From NCBI GenBank assembly GCA_022113835.1, contig JAILWY010000007.1, positions 8,905,001-8,969,000 on the forward strand: DNA of 64,000 nucleotides, written 5' to 3'. Within the stretch, counting starts at the first letter, position 1. The number at the start of each line of letters is the position of its first letter. The notes under the pieces are model-generated. The model did no database searches and had not been told where the DNA came from. It worked only from the letters and a program-made list of their open reading frames with translations. Positions 13,011-25,436 of this stretch are shown piece by piece. This stretch comes from Atopsyche davidsoni. Its lineage: Eukaryota > Arthropoda > Insecta > Trichoptera > Hydrobiosidae. A program made the position numbers and the translations under genes.

Positions 13011-15305
13011 GGGCGTTATTTACTCAATTTTTATTTATATTTATTTAATTCAAACCCAATACCTTATTTTTATTTTCACAAACAATTTTCGAACCGAATT
13101 TCTTACGTTACGTTACTTTTACTGCCTGTCCATCTGCCTCCTCCCTTTCGGCCCTTTTAATATAGTCATGTGTGTTTATGCTTCTCGTTCTCAGATTATT
13201 TGGGCTCTAGTGTCAGTATTATTTCGCTCGTGGACTCTAAAATTTAAAACTATATGTTTTAACGATACTCATTGGTCGTACATTTTTTAGCCCTTGGACA
13301 AATTAAGCTCCAGGGCGTCACACCGATGTGACAAGTGTCAACATTCTCGGCCTCCCTGTGACACGCCATAAGTCACCGCATGCCGATCGGAGTCATTAAA
13401 CTGCTACAATAGCGCGCATTATGTTTATCGTGCAGCTGAAACCGCGACTTCTGCTTTAGATAATGCTGTTTATTTGATTCGTCCACGCCAGAGATAAAAT
13501 TCCTCGGTAACCGCCAGTTTATGATTATAGACCCATATTTCCCATTACGGAGGTCTAGAAGCATTTGCATTGTATTTACCAATTCATAATATTATTGGTG
13601 AGAAACAATGGCATAGAGGAATTCAATTAAAAAAATAATAATATAATAATAATACTATATATAATAAAACTATATCTAAAAAAGGTGTGGTGGCCATATT
13701 AAAATAACAATTCGCTAATTGGTGAATTAGTCCGTTTAATTGTTTCATTACCAGGCTTGCCATATATCTCGTTGCTTTGTTTTTCGTTGCCAGGGTTCGA
13801 CTCTCAGCGCTGTTATTAGCTCTTCTTATCTTATGTGACTGCTTTCTCTTTCACTCCAATAAATAACTTCACTGCTGTCTCGCTTTCTCTCTCGGTGGCT
13901 GCTGCGAGGACATCGCCTGTCTCTTTTTATCGCGATGGCGCCAATGAGTTGTATAAATCAAGTCGAACAATAAAAACAACTTTGAGAAAAATAATAATAA
14001 TAATAAACCTCTTGGTTTTCAGGCGATTTCCGAGGAAGGACTCAAATCGGTTTTGAAAAAACCTGTATGTTACAAAAATTCCAAATTTTACTTCAAATTG
14101 AAATATCCATTAAAAATATAATGATTTATTTAGCAGCATCGCTTTACGTATTCTATTCAGCAGTTCATTTTTATTGTAGCTAATATCAAAAAAATACCAA
14201 ATTTTACGATTCTAAAGGATTATAGAAGTACGAGTATTATAATAATGATGTTAATGAAACTATTAAATACTTACATATTCATCTTTCTACAGCACAGAAC
14301 CAAATTATTGGACAAGTAGTATAAATATGCATTGGATCAAAATGCAAATTGTATACATACGATGCATATGCGATTAATACGACCCACCATAGCAGACTTT
14401 AATACCTATATCCGTTTTTCCAGTTTGCAAAAGGATACAATGTAAGCAGCGACATTCACTCGTTTAAATTTTATTTACTTGCAGATGAAAGTTACCCTTC
14501 AATTTTGGGAATCCTTTAAGGAATTCACGCGCAGTCGCGTCATGAAATACTGCATTTTTAAAAGAAATTCAACTCGATCACTCACTCTTCGAAAGGTTCC
14601 AGTGAGGACACCTCAGAGGACTTTCGCAATGTGAGGAGGGGTCCAGGTGACGGGAGGGTTTCCACATACATGCACCGCATTTCCACATGCTCGGACTGCA
14701 TGCCACGAGTAAAGTTTACATTATTAGTTTACTTTGTTCGTCTTCGGAGTTATATAATTGATAAGTCTCTTCTGGGTACGCGATGAAGGCCTCTTATATA
14801 TTTTTTTATTCTCCATGGGTATAAATACAGGTATACGCGAATAAATACAAACGACAACTTGCTTTGCCTTGTACATATAAAACAACACCATGGTTCAAAA
14901 GACGTGATAACCTCAAGCAAAAAATATTTGAAACAGTTTTTTAAAATTATATATATTTTTTAGAAGCGGTACTGCCATATAATGAATCCCACCATTCAGT
15001 TATTGATTGATAATAATAAAAATACAATACTAAACTATTGTATCTTTTTTAGAATCAAAATATTATATTAGGGCATGCTTTGTTAGATTGCTAATATAAA
15101 CTGCATGACACTGACGTTAAAGCAATGTAGTAAATGTGTAGTGTCTCGTAAATATATCAACGAATAATACCATTTTTTTATTAAATTATACTATGTATGG
15201 TTATATAATGTTACGGTTTGCTTTAGAGCCAGGCTGTGACTGGACCCGACCAAAACAAAAGTGAAACCAGAAGACCGGAGGAGTCGCCAAACCGGTCAAC
15301 TGTTG

Positions 15306-15382
15306 AGGGGAGCGCGGGGCAGGGGGAGACACGGGGGAGACAGGGGGGAGACAGGGGGGAGGCAGGGGGGAAACAGGGGGGT
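15306..15382 (+). repeat. G-rich minisatellite with quadruplex potential
   Basis: About six imperfect copies of a unit near 12 bp, GGGGGGAGACAG, ending in GGAAACAGGGGGG. Many runs of at least four G on one strand. Open frames on both strands here are products of the repeat. Confidence 0.85.
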
Positions 15383-15438
15383 TATCTAGAAGATTCGGCT
15401 CTCCGTCCCGAGATGTCACGACTGGTAAGGTAAACGAA

Positions 15439-15463
15439 AAGCAGCATCTTTAAAATGCTGCTT
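15439..15463. repeat. Perfect short hairpin
   Basis: AAGCAGCAT and ATGCTGCTT pair in a 9-bp stem around a 7-nt loop. It lies 32 bp before a second perfect hairpin. Confidence 0.7.
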
Positions 15464-15495
15464 ATCATTTTGTTAAATTATTATTTTATTCAATT

Positions 15496-15523
15496 AATCC
15501 TCTCTACTATTGTAGAGAGGATT
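15496..15523. repeat. Perfect 12-bp hairpin
   Basis: AATCCTCTCTAC and GTAGAGAGGATT form a 12-bp perfect stem around TATT. Together with the hairpin at 15439 and the palindromic element at 15596 this makes a foldback-rich 300-bp stretch. Confidence 0.75.
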
Positions 15524-15595
15524 CTTAGAAAAAGTCTGCTACATCTATCTGTGGTTACGATATAAAAAAATATTTCCAAAAGTATTAAGACATAA

Positions 15596-15752
15596 AGCCG
15601 TTTACACACTGCGACACAACTGACAATCGAATGGTAACAAGCCAATAGCGTTCTCTTTTGTGTAGGCTCAACCATAAAAAAACAACCCAAATAAAGAGAC
15701 GCTATTGGCTAATTGAAAATCGGTTGCAAGTAGTTTCACTGCGTATGTAGCC
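15596..15752. mobile_element. Palindromic MITE, full-length copy
   Basis: About 157 bp with inverted halves. The left side has ACAAGCCAATAGCGTTCTCT, the right side AGAGACGCTATTGGCTAATT. The outer parts (GCCGTTTACACACTGCGACA and its inverse near CACTGCGTATGTAGC) also pair. The central asymmetric part carries AACAACCCAAATAAAG. No coding capacity. This is the best two-ended copy of a family found about nine times in the window. Confidence 0.7.
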
Positions 15753-17139
15753 TCCTTAAAGTAGCAGTGCGTTATCCTGAAGTTCCCTGGTTTGCGTCCA
15801 CTCGTCAAATCCATTAGTTAAATTATTAATTTGCATGAATGTGCCAACACCACAACAATTGTAGTACATGTTTCAATGATTGATGTTTTTTTTTATTAGA
15901 TGATCGATTGCTCTGGAACTTTCTACAATTATTTTTGTTTCCAAACACATCGCCAAGATGTTGATTGCTGACTCTTTCTATTTATGATTTATAACTAATT
16001 TCAATATATATATAAACAATCTGTCAATTTTTGTTGATTCAGTTTTATTATGTGTTACGTATTATTTGAAAAAAAAATGCTGTAATGCAGTAGGAAAAAA
16101 TCACCATTTAATAATAGTGTAAGCAATGTATGTACTATTTAAAAGCCAATTTTATTACGCAGTTATTTGGTATTGCAAAAAAATAGTCACTAATGTATTG
16201 TTTGTTTTTTTATTTATTTTTACTGACAAGACTTATGTAAAAAAATAATAACAGCTGATGATAGAACATTCGCGATCGTTGACATGCACATTGTGAAATC
16301 ACTCGCGTGTTGTGCGCAAATCTTGATGGTTTTGGAATAATCAACTGTCATTGAAAAAGTACTTCTTTAATATCATCTATATTGTTTTAAAAAATTCAAC
16401 AGCATCATTGGATTATGGCAATTTTTTATTGGAACTCTAAATAGACTCGTATGTTTATTAGCAATCAGGTTTATGTATAATGAAATTCTAGTAACGCAAG
16501 ACGGGTTCTTAGGCTTTTAACCCAACACAGCCGTCGATTGTGACTAATATATGCATAAATAAATCGTACCTGTTCCAAAGAATTATCTTAGATCATTCAC
16601 CCGACGGATAAGTGTTTAATAGAGGGTAGGTTAATCTCTGAGTTAGGTTCTAGTTCCGTATAAGATACAGCCCTTTGCTAGTAGACGATTTTTCTAATAT
16701 TATTATTCCGTGAGCAATTAACACACTACTCTATAAGAGCAGAAACCGCAAGGAAAATGGCAAGCAGATAAATAGTATAAAGCGTTATGAGGCAATTTCA
16801 AATGTGTGCAGCTCGGAAACGTAAAAACTTTTCTGTATATAGGAAAACTACAGTTTTGTCATGAAAGATTTCTTTCTTACTGAACCTCTGAACTCTATTA
16901 TATATTCGGCAATCAAGCGTTATTACCACTGAACAATACATCCTATGAATCACTGCTTCTTAAAACTGAGAGCTACGTATAGTTTTAATATTCCAATTAA
17001 TTTTGAGGGTTATCAAGCATATACTTTTCCCCTGACATTAATTTTCCAAATGCTTTAATAAAACTAAAGCCCAGTTATTATCCGGCACAGGTCTGATTGT
17101 GTTTATAATAATTGCAGCATTCCACAGTGTTGTACAAAA

Positions 17140-17350
17140 GGCATAATTTTCCACGCGACATGATGGCAGCCGCGACAGGAAGTTGTCTCTCGGCCATTGT
17201 CGGTAGCGCCACGGAGCTCCATTGTACTGTATCGATTAGAAAGTCATTTCCTTCCTGTGTCGCCGGAAGCGAACCGTTTACCGTAGACTTCATATTTAGT
17301 TTATCTCGCATGATAATCACCGCGGACGCGAATCCAACATCTAATTTATG
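17140..17350. promoter_or_regulatory. Candidate enhancer-like island with clustered ETS words
   Basis: A GC-richer 200-bp block containing ACAGGAAGT, TTCCTTCCTG and GCCGGAAGC (ETS-type GGAA sites in both orientations), TTTATCTCG (GATA-type) and TATCGAT. Both strands are open over about 80 codons, but with no recognisable protein. A regulatory role is inferred from motif density only. Confidence 0.25.
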
Positions 17351-18917
17351 AAACACACTCCGCGGCTCTGGCTAACGATCTTGGATGAGTGTCAAGGTTT
17401 AAATCCTGCTGTGACTTCTTCTTTTTGCTGAAACCGTAGCGATCCCATTGGCAACAAAGTACAAAAAGAAGACACGCAAGTATAACACAAAACTTACGTA
17501 CTATAGAGAAACGGATTATGCTTGTTTAAGTCTAGTCTTTTCAATTGTTACTTGTTCAAAAAATGATTGGACAGACTGAAAACAGCATTAGCAAGTAACA
17601 AAACGAACAAACACACATTAGTAATTGTGCAAAATCAGATATTTATTAACACCCATTGTTTGATTCTAATTGAATTATTATGAAAAAAAATTCAATTCAA
17701 GTCTAAATAGTTCAAATGCATTTTTAAACAGCCTTGCAATTTGAATACCGCCATTTTATTGCGGCTTAATCTAATTTTAAATCATAGAAAAAACAATGAA
17801 TTTAAAAAAATATCTCATTACCTCGTTATAACAAACCCATTGATTTCTGATCGCACCGGCCAAGGCCCTCGCAAATGGCATAATGGCCCATACAAAGTGT
17901 GCCCTCGGTGCGGCCGGAACGCACCTCGACTGACATTCCGCCAGAGACAATGCGGCGATTGCGAAATTAAATAAACGAAAGATCCATTCACCCTGGCCTG
18001 CAGATATCTTCACATGCTGCTCAAATATTTACTTCTATATTGTTGCACCTACTGAGTGCTCAATTAGCATACCTGTCGTAATAAAACATTTCTATGGGTA
18101 AGGGATTTCCAGCACCGTTGGATATTTTCTGATTGCATGAAGTATCTCAAAAACTGATTTTTCAACCACAAAAATATATTTAAAATATAGTCATTTTAAT
18201 GTAATTAACTATATTACTGTAATATTTTTTTTTTGGTTGAATTTCAAGATTCTTTAATTTTCTAGTTCTTAGGGCTATGCTTACAATACGGTGTGTGATT
18301 ATTTCCAGGTAGTAGTGTACGTGGATTTTTCTATTTGCGTTATTGAGTTTGTATAGAGAAAAATATGTGTAAAAAGACCCTTTTTTGCATGAGTTATATA
18401 AATATGATTCCCAATTTCAATAATACACCCATAAGTATGATATTAAAGAATCTCGCCATACCATCGTTTTTCAGTGGTTTTCTAAAATTGAAATTTTTTT
18501 CCCATGGCTTTTTTGGCATATCTCGTTAATGAATATTTACGTATAGGTTAATATTATCATATACATCGGAATATTTCATCAAGCAGTATGTTGGGCGGCA
18601 AAATTTAAAGCTGGCGAACTATTTTTTGTCGCTATCATCAAAGGCGAGGATTATGCTTCGTTAATCTTAAACGGTAGACTCGAAAACATGTAAGACGATT
18701 GATCAATTATTAAATATAAAAATTATGAATAATAACCGATCCATCTTATTTATTTACTTTTCAAGAAATTAGTAATTAATGAGCAACTGGGTCATTTTGT
18801 TTTTATAATAGATGTCCCTATAATAGACTATTTTTGCCAGTTGCAACGTGCCTATAAAATTTAAATTATTACACTTAGCAGATCCTGTTAATTACATTTA
18901 GTTTTTTTAATAAAAGT

Positions 18918-19002
18918 TAAATAGCGTACCTTTACTTTGGGTGTTTTTTTATTATTATTTAGCCTAATTAATTAACGCAAAAGAGGACGCTATTGACAAG
19001 TT
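18918..19002. repeat. Palindromic MITE family, core copy
   Basis: AATAGCGTACCTTTACTTTG, GGTGTTTTTTTATTATTATT and then GCAAAAGAGGACGCTATTGA: both inner inverted arms and the asymmetric centre of the family. The outer arms have decayed. Confidence 0.55.
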
Positions 19003-19779
19003 TCAGTTTAATTACTAACTGATTCAATGAGATATGCATGTACATATTGTAATAGTTTATAAATAACATTTGTGAGAAAAAAAATTACGAAATACTTTTT
19101 ATACACTTCAATATTTTTAATAACTCGTTTCTAAAGTATATGCATTTTATGTGTATATTTTGCTGTTGATTTCATGTTAAGTAGAGACCAACAAACCTAT
19201 CACTTTGCGAGTGGCGTACTCTAGCAAAGAGAATAGCGAAAATGTAAGCTCGTTATGTATCTGGTAAGATGTAAATAAAAAGGCGACCTGATGAGTCACG
19301 GCGGCCCAGCGGAGATCCTATCGGGCCGCTCGCTTTTGCGAGGACTCGGGAATGCAATGTGGCATCCTAGATAAGAAGGCTTTTGGAGTGGCCATGGGCC
19401 AGCTCGAGGCGTATCCTTGAAGCCTCCGAGAACAATAGAGCGTCCTTTTCCTATTAGTTTATTTTTAATAAAACTTTGTTGTGAACATTTTTATTTCTTC
19501 TTATTATAAACAACTTTACAAAATATATGCATACGTGTGAGTCAAATGTCGCAATACAACGTATAAACTTTTTTTTTACACTGAGTAGCTGATCAAGAAT
19601 TTTCAGCCCGTTTACGGGAAGCCTCGTGCGATGAAAGAGATTTTTTTTTAAATGAAATGTCTGCTCAATCGGTTAAATAATATGATATTAAAATGTTTAC
19701 ACAAAACTCGGTGCATTATATTCAAATAGTCAATGCCCTCACGCCTCGTGAAAAAAAAAAAAAAAAACAAAACGATTCT

Positions 19780-20060
19780 TCGTCCCGCTCGGTTATTAAA
19801 AATTGCAATCTTTTCAAAACGCCCGGCATAATCGGACCCGGCAGTTCTCGCTCGAGTCCTTGGTCGGGGCAAATAAAAAATCACAAATCGCCAATGACCG
19901 CCGGCAAAAACATTGATTTATTAAAATTAACGCGGATCGGACAAAAAATGGCGGCCACGACGAGCCGGCGCGAGCGGCGGCCATGTTGCTTCTCGCCCGA
20001 TTGTGTTTTGTTTGATGATGTTGGGCGACGCCGGCCAGTCAGCTGCTTATTATTTTTAAC
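19780..20060. promoter_or_regulatory. GC-rich island with inverted ATGGCGGCC-type words
   Basis: ATGGCGGCC (19948-19956) and GGCGGCCAT (19976-19984) face each other 19 bp apart in a CpG-rich block. ATGGC words of this kind are bound by YY1/Pho-type zinc-finger proteins, so a promoter or Polycomb-type element is possible. No transcript evidence is available. Confidence 0.25.
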
Positions 20061-21074
20061 TCACAATTGATGTCGGTTAAATTTTAAGACACATACGGCC
20101 CTTTGTTTATTCATTTGGTGGCGTTGGCATGCTATAGACCTAGAGCTTTAGACCGAGCGGAGGCGTTTCATGGATTTCTATATAATATTTTTAATTTATA
20201 TTGATTTTATTTTTATGTTTTTTGTACATAAATGTTCCTCGATGAGTCTGTGAACTAAGATCTTATTTCACGGTCACAATGTTTTATTTTTTCATTGCAA
20301 TGACGATCGACCCTTTTGGCTTTTAATTGTATGTATCATTTCCTCCAACCAAGATCTTCTTAATATTATATACACACAATTTTACACATAGCATCATAAA
20401 TTATAATCTTGGGAATTTTTAATATTAATATTATTTTTTTACTCAAAAAAGACAAATAATGAGTCTAGTTTTTTAACGTTTTAATATTTTCATATGTAAT
20501 TTATTCAATTATTAATTACCAATTTTAATCAATAGAAACATTAACTCAAATTTTAATGCACAAGTAATTAAAAAAATGCATATTTTTTTTTTTTTATATT
20601 GTGATTGTTTTGTGATAATTTTAAATGTTATTATCCAAATAAAACTGTGATTTGTTGTCTTCTCTAGAATTATTACGGTTGCAGATGTTTTATAAATTAA
20701 CAGCGTTTATTTTTGCTTCCATCAATAAATAGCTAATTCGACTCGGAATATCAATGAAAAATGCCATCAAAAGCAACAAGTTTTTTTTAGTACATATTCA
20801 TCTAATTGGGAGGTCGCCATTAAACCCAACAAACAATAAACCAAGTCTATTAGCTGTAACCTTAGTTAAACAAACCGTTGAGTCGAAATAAGCATTTCGT
20901 TCATTCAATTATCCAAACAAAATAAAAAGGAGTCGCGTGCGTTGGCGCCCCGTCGTCATCGTTCCCATAATTAGAATACTATACACCAAAAAGGGCGTAA
21001 AGCTGCCCTTTAATATGTAGAAATTTCCAGATTAGGAATCACAAAAATTAATTGAACATAAATTATTTTATTCA

Positions 21075-21160
21075 TCAAATGCCTTTCCTCAGAGGAGGTT
21101 GGCGATGTTGGCCTTTCCACTAAGCATATACTCATGCTGAGCCAGTGTTCATGGTTTTCT
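21075..21160 (-). mobile_element. RTE-like LINE 3' fragment
   Basis: The reverse complement contains GGCTCAGCATGAGTATATGC and CAACCTCCTCTGAGGAAAGG, matching the family segment at 12000 and 33081. Confidence 0.4.
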
Positions 21161-22784
21161 AAGGGGAAAATAGTGTAGTAGGTCCCCTGATCCTTCTACA
21201 TCGCAGTTTTATATTGGAAAAAAAAGTCTGCGTATTGTTGCTGCCCAAAAGCACTATTATTGAATCCTTTCCTTACAAAACTCTGGCGTTTAGATCTGAT
21301 ACTCCTTCTGCAGCAAGCTACAGAAATAATAGCAGGTACTTGAGGACATCCCTCCACAACCATTCAACTACTCCATTACCGATCCTTTACACACACTCTG
21401 GGTACAAAATAGCAGCCATGCACAAGCAAAGGAATATGGAGAGCGGGGACGTATTTTAATAACGGCAATCAAAACTGATTTCAAATTATTGTTTTTTTTT
21501 CATCGTAAAAATCAGCATCTAGCCACTGAATTCGCGATTAAAATTTAGCTACTTGCCTATAGTTTCAACACTCACTGATAGTCGCCGGGATGTTCCCTGC
21601 GGGAACGTGGCGTCATCAGGATATCAAGACCTTTTTTTTTCTATTGTCAGCAAATTTTTGACTTTAGGTACATTATATTTTTAATTAGAAAAAAAAATAT
21701 TTTATATGTACTTTTTACCCTTAAAGAATAGTGCGGTTTAAAGACTACATGAAAATGAGTTCCAGCACACGTAGCTTGGCCCAAGTCGCGGCGTGGCGTT
21801 TGACTCGAGGAGGCGATCCGCTCGCCGTGGCGTTCTGAGACAATGAACGTCTGTCCAGCACAAGGAACTCCTTTGAGACAGATTAGAGTATTATGTTATT
21901 ATCCACTTGCCGGCAACTCGTATACTTATGTAGTTAATGGTACGTGCGTATGGCATAATGCGTCCGTTCGGAACGATCTGCGTCTGGAATATAATCAGGT
22001 CTCGACAAATAAAACTCAGTTGATTTTGAAGCACCATTGATCAAGAGACCACTGTGGGATTGTATTAAATATTAAACAATTACTTTTTTGTGTGTTAACT
22101 CCACGAGCGGAATGCAAACGCTTAGCTTGCTGATATTGAAGCTGGTGCTTTGGGACGAGTAGAGTCCAGGAGCTTGCAGGCCTTAATTCGAGTTTACACA
22201 AACGAAATTAAATTAAATTAACCGTTATATATTACAGTGGCGTGCTATTAATGTAAAGCATTATTTTTCCTGGTTTATCTATATAATAATCCATAGTATA
22301 CAAGTAGTGATATTTTTTTAATGTACAACTCTTGTTGGTTTTATTTTCCATTTTACTTAAACAGCGCAAAAAATTGTTTTTTGTTATTATGATGCAAACA
22401 TGTGTTTATTTCATCATTTTATATTTTGTAGTGAAATCTTCTTTTATATCAAGTCAAGTAAATTAAATTATATAGTTTAGCGAGAAGCGTTTTGACAAAC
22501 CAACATTAGCGTTGCGTAAGAACGGGGGCGTCTAGTTACCCGTCAGTTATCTAAACCATTCTGTTACGCTGTGAAAGGTTATACAATAATGCAATTACTG
22601 CTTATTTACGCACGTTAAAAGTGAAGGGTTTAATTCTAATTGGGCGTTAAAAAGTTCCTTATTTGTTAGACTGCGGTTTTATTGTCTCCAATCATCATTG
22701 TCTTGGCGTGACGGCTTCTCACTTTTACACGTTCGGATTATGTATAGAGCTCGTTATAATTATTGCGATTGACTAATCATGTTA

Positions 22785-22875
22785 TATTTAATCTTCATCT
22801 TCTCCAAGTGCCTCTTCTCAGAGGAGATTGATGACCCTTTCACTAAACATATGTTTGTCCTTAGCCAGTCTTACT
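22785..22875 (-). mobile_element. RTE-like LINE 3' fragment
   Basis: The reverse complement reads GACTGGCTAAGGACAAACAT, ATGTTTAGTGAAAGGGTCAT and CTCCTCTGAGAAGAGGCACT, and translates as RLAKDKHMFSERVINLL, in line with the same segment at 11826-12060. Confidence 0.5.
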
Positions 22876-23753
22876 CATTTTTAAACTTAATCTAATTAAC
22901 AGCTATAGAAACTTTAAATTTAGCACGGCCTTCTATTTCAGTGATAAGCAAGCTTCTCGGATTTAAATCCAAATGAAGCTATTTTTAATTTTTTTTAATT
23001 CTGATTAAAAAACCTTCAGTTTAAAAATCAAGGATAATTAATTAATATATATACCTTTCAGTAATTAATATATATATTTACTTTTATATAATTTTACTTT
23101 CCAGTTTTTACATACGAGTATAGTAGTCTCGTGGTTGCGGTATAAACATAGAAATGACTTTCAAAAAGCAGCAGTGATAACCATTTCTTACAAACCACCC
23201 TTAATTCTGAGCATGGCTTGCTTCAGGAAGTGTTGGCTAGTCAGGCTGCAGAGAGTTTTTTCTGGCCGAGTGGATTAGTACCACTATTAAAAGGAGATTA
23301 TGGCTGCAGCAATATGACCTATTGAATTATTTATTTATTATCATAAGCCAATAGAGATTCAGCGATAAAAATCGTAGCGTTGAATTGATTCGAAATGATT
23401 TCGACACAATAAGTCAGTACATTTTATAAAATATTTATATTGTTAAATTTTAGCATTTTATAAAAACCAAACCAATAATTCCGTATACAAAAAATTACGT
23501 TTTTAAAAATATGATTGAAATTTTATTGCGTCATTTTGTTGAGAACATGGCAAGTTCGGGTCAGAAATTTAAATGTCAGCATTTTTAGATAAAACGGTCC
23601 ACGGGAAATATCGAAACTATGCTTATGTGGTCCGGTGATCTATTTTAGATTTTTGCGTACGTGCTTGCCCACATACCAGCTCTGGGAAGAATACTCAACA
23701 CAGAAACACAGTAGCGCGCCGTACAAAATAAAGCACTGCAAGCCTTGCGGTTC

Positions 23754-23801
23754 TTTTCGTCTTTGTCATTATTTGATTTTAAATAATGACAAAGACGAAA
23801 A
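23754..23801. repeat. Perfect 21-bp inverted repeat with 6-nt loop
   Basis: The arms 23754-23774 and 23781-23801 are exact reverse complements (arm core CGTCTTTGTCATTATTT), with loop GATTTT. As RNA from either strand this would be an unusually stable hairpin in otherwise unstructured AT-rich DNA. It lies within short open frames on both strands that are a by-product of the symmetry. Confidence 0.85.
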
Positions 23802-24725
23802 TTTTTCAATTGAGACCACATTTTTAAAAGTTTATTGGTTTGTGAGCCGTTGCAGTATGCTTTACTTCGAACGTGCCAAAAATGGCCGTAGAAATTAAAG
23901 ACCATTAAAAAAGGCCGTCAAGACCTACGAGCAATTCTTAGTGTTATTAATAAATATTTTTACTGTAAATTTTATGAATGTGCATGATAATAATTTTCGA
24001 CCGATATTTCGTTACAATATATTTAGAATTAATATAAAAATACCAAACATATAGATCCAATTATAACAACATGCGTTTCATCAGCCGTGATACTCAAAAT
24101 AAAAAAAAACTCTAAAAGAAAAATTAGTTGTGTAAAAAATGATATTCCAAAGTAAGCTTTGTCAATTAAATTAAACTAAAGACTCTTTTTCGTGCCTCTT
24201 TTTTCTCCTCGTAGTTTCAGGAAAAAAATTGTAGGTGTGTAGATGTTGTTAGTAGATTCAATAGCGTATACCTATCTACATGCAGTTCATGAAACTGCAC
24301 GCTTAACCCAATTCATACCGCACGTCACTGACACATGCCACTTAGTATACATTCCGATTTCTTATTTCGTAAAAAGCCGGTCGATCTCTCGTTTTTTCGA
24401 CAAAATACATTTTAGAGTTAAATATGTTAAACATGACCCAGTTCTTAAGAAAATCTTCAGTCCTTTTGTGGAAGAGAATCTCATATAGCATTGTGTTTCC
24501 CAACACTATACACACTCCCGAGTACTCACACGCTCCTGTATGTCGATCGGAAACCATTAATTGAATAGTTGTTACTAAAAGATATTATAAAACAAGACAA
24601 AGTGGCAGGTTGATAAATGTTTATTTATACAAATTTAGTACACGCTTTGTGAAATTGATTATAACATTTCTCACACGATGAGGAACTTTAATACCTTCGA
24701 TTCTTTATTATATAATTTTTAAAAT

Positions 24726-24878
24726 CAGTGTTTTTCAACCTGTGGGTCGCGATCTCCAGGGGGTCGCGGAAGAAAAAGACAGTTGTTTGTAGATCCTACA
24801 CTAAAATCATTGACATAGTTTTATTAAGGCCCTAATCTAGGAGGTTGCCAAAATTTTTAAATTACGTGAAAAACACTG
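24726..24878. mobile_element. hAT-like MITE, 153 bp
   Basis: The terminal inverted repeats CAGTGTTTTTCA (left) and its complement TGAAAAACACTG (right) are exact over 12 bp. The interior has the GGGTCGCG...GGGGGTCGCGG phrase common in hAT-derived elements. Flanking 8-mers TTTAAAAT and CTTTAGAT match at only 5 of 8 positions, so the target duplication is decayed or absent. No coding capacity. Confidence 0.6.
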
Positions 24879-24956
24879 CTTTAGATAAATTAATTTTCAT
24901 ATGATTATTTATTTTTGATATGCAATAAGCCAATGCGTCTTTTTCATGGTTTAGAT

Positions 24957-25436
24957 CATAGATTCCCGAACTATTTTTTCCCGTCGACCCCTTCTCGAGT
25001 TTTTCGTAGACCCCTGCCTTGCTAATATTGAATTTTTATAACATTCATCAACTTCAAACATATTTTTGACATCTGATATACAAGGTGCGCCATATTTTAT
25101 GTCGGTATGTAAACATTGAATAACTTTTACATTTATCAACCGATTGACTTGAGCAAACATGTTTTGAAACAATAATATAGTACAATTTTAACAATGCTTC
25201 ACACTAAAACAATGCGCCGAAATAGTGACGCTGTACATTGAAAATAGTCGTTCAGTTGTGTTAACTCAACGTGCATATCGTCGAAAATATCGTGGCCAAC
25301 ATGGCCCATGGGATCCACTCTTGTAGACCCCCATTTACAGTTCGTGGACCCCCAATTTAATTTTTCACTGTCATCGACCCCCTGCAGGGCAGAATCGACC
25401 CATGGGGGTTGATATTGACCTCTTTGGGAACCTATG
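24957..25436. mobile_element. hAT-like MITE, 480 bp, with exact 8-bp target duplication
   Basis: Flanked by GTTTAGAT on both sides (24949-24956 and 25437-25444), an 8-bp duplication as made by hAT transposases. The ends CATAGATTCCCGAA and (reversed) CATAGGTTCCCAAA agree at 12 of 14 positions. The interior repeats GTCGACCCC/TAGACCCC words. There is no transposase, so it must have been moved in trans. Confidence 0.75.

Larger units (their letters stand above)
5011..15190. other. Intergenic, AT-rich, no gene recognised
   Basis: Contains a GC-rich island at 5690-5830, SINE fragments near 7343 and 9085, AT microsatellites (9510-9526, 11072-11108), a LINE remnant at 11826-12060 and a GC-rich island at 12660-13010. 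Short open frames show no recognisable domain. Most is low-complexity A/T sequence. Confidence 0.4.
15753..24725. other. Intergenic, AT-rich, no gene recognised
   Basis: Contains regulatory-looking islands at 17140-17350, 17860-18000, 19780-20060 and 21770-21870, a palindromic repeat copy at 18918, two inverse LINE 3' fragments (21075, 22785) and a perfect 21-bp hairpin at 23754. Nothing coding is supported. Confidence 0.4.

Noticed and set aside
12763..13290. A 175-codon open frame
   Set aside because: The second half is low-complexity AT sequence giving Phe/Ile/Tyr runs; no domain, no splice logic and no homology I recognise.
15306..15382. CRISPR-like array
   Set aside because: The repeat units are contiguous and G-rich with no spacers, in an animal genome.
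15201..15433. Open frames on both strands
   Set aside because: They are translations of the G-rich minisatellite.
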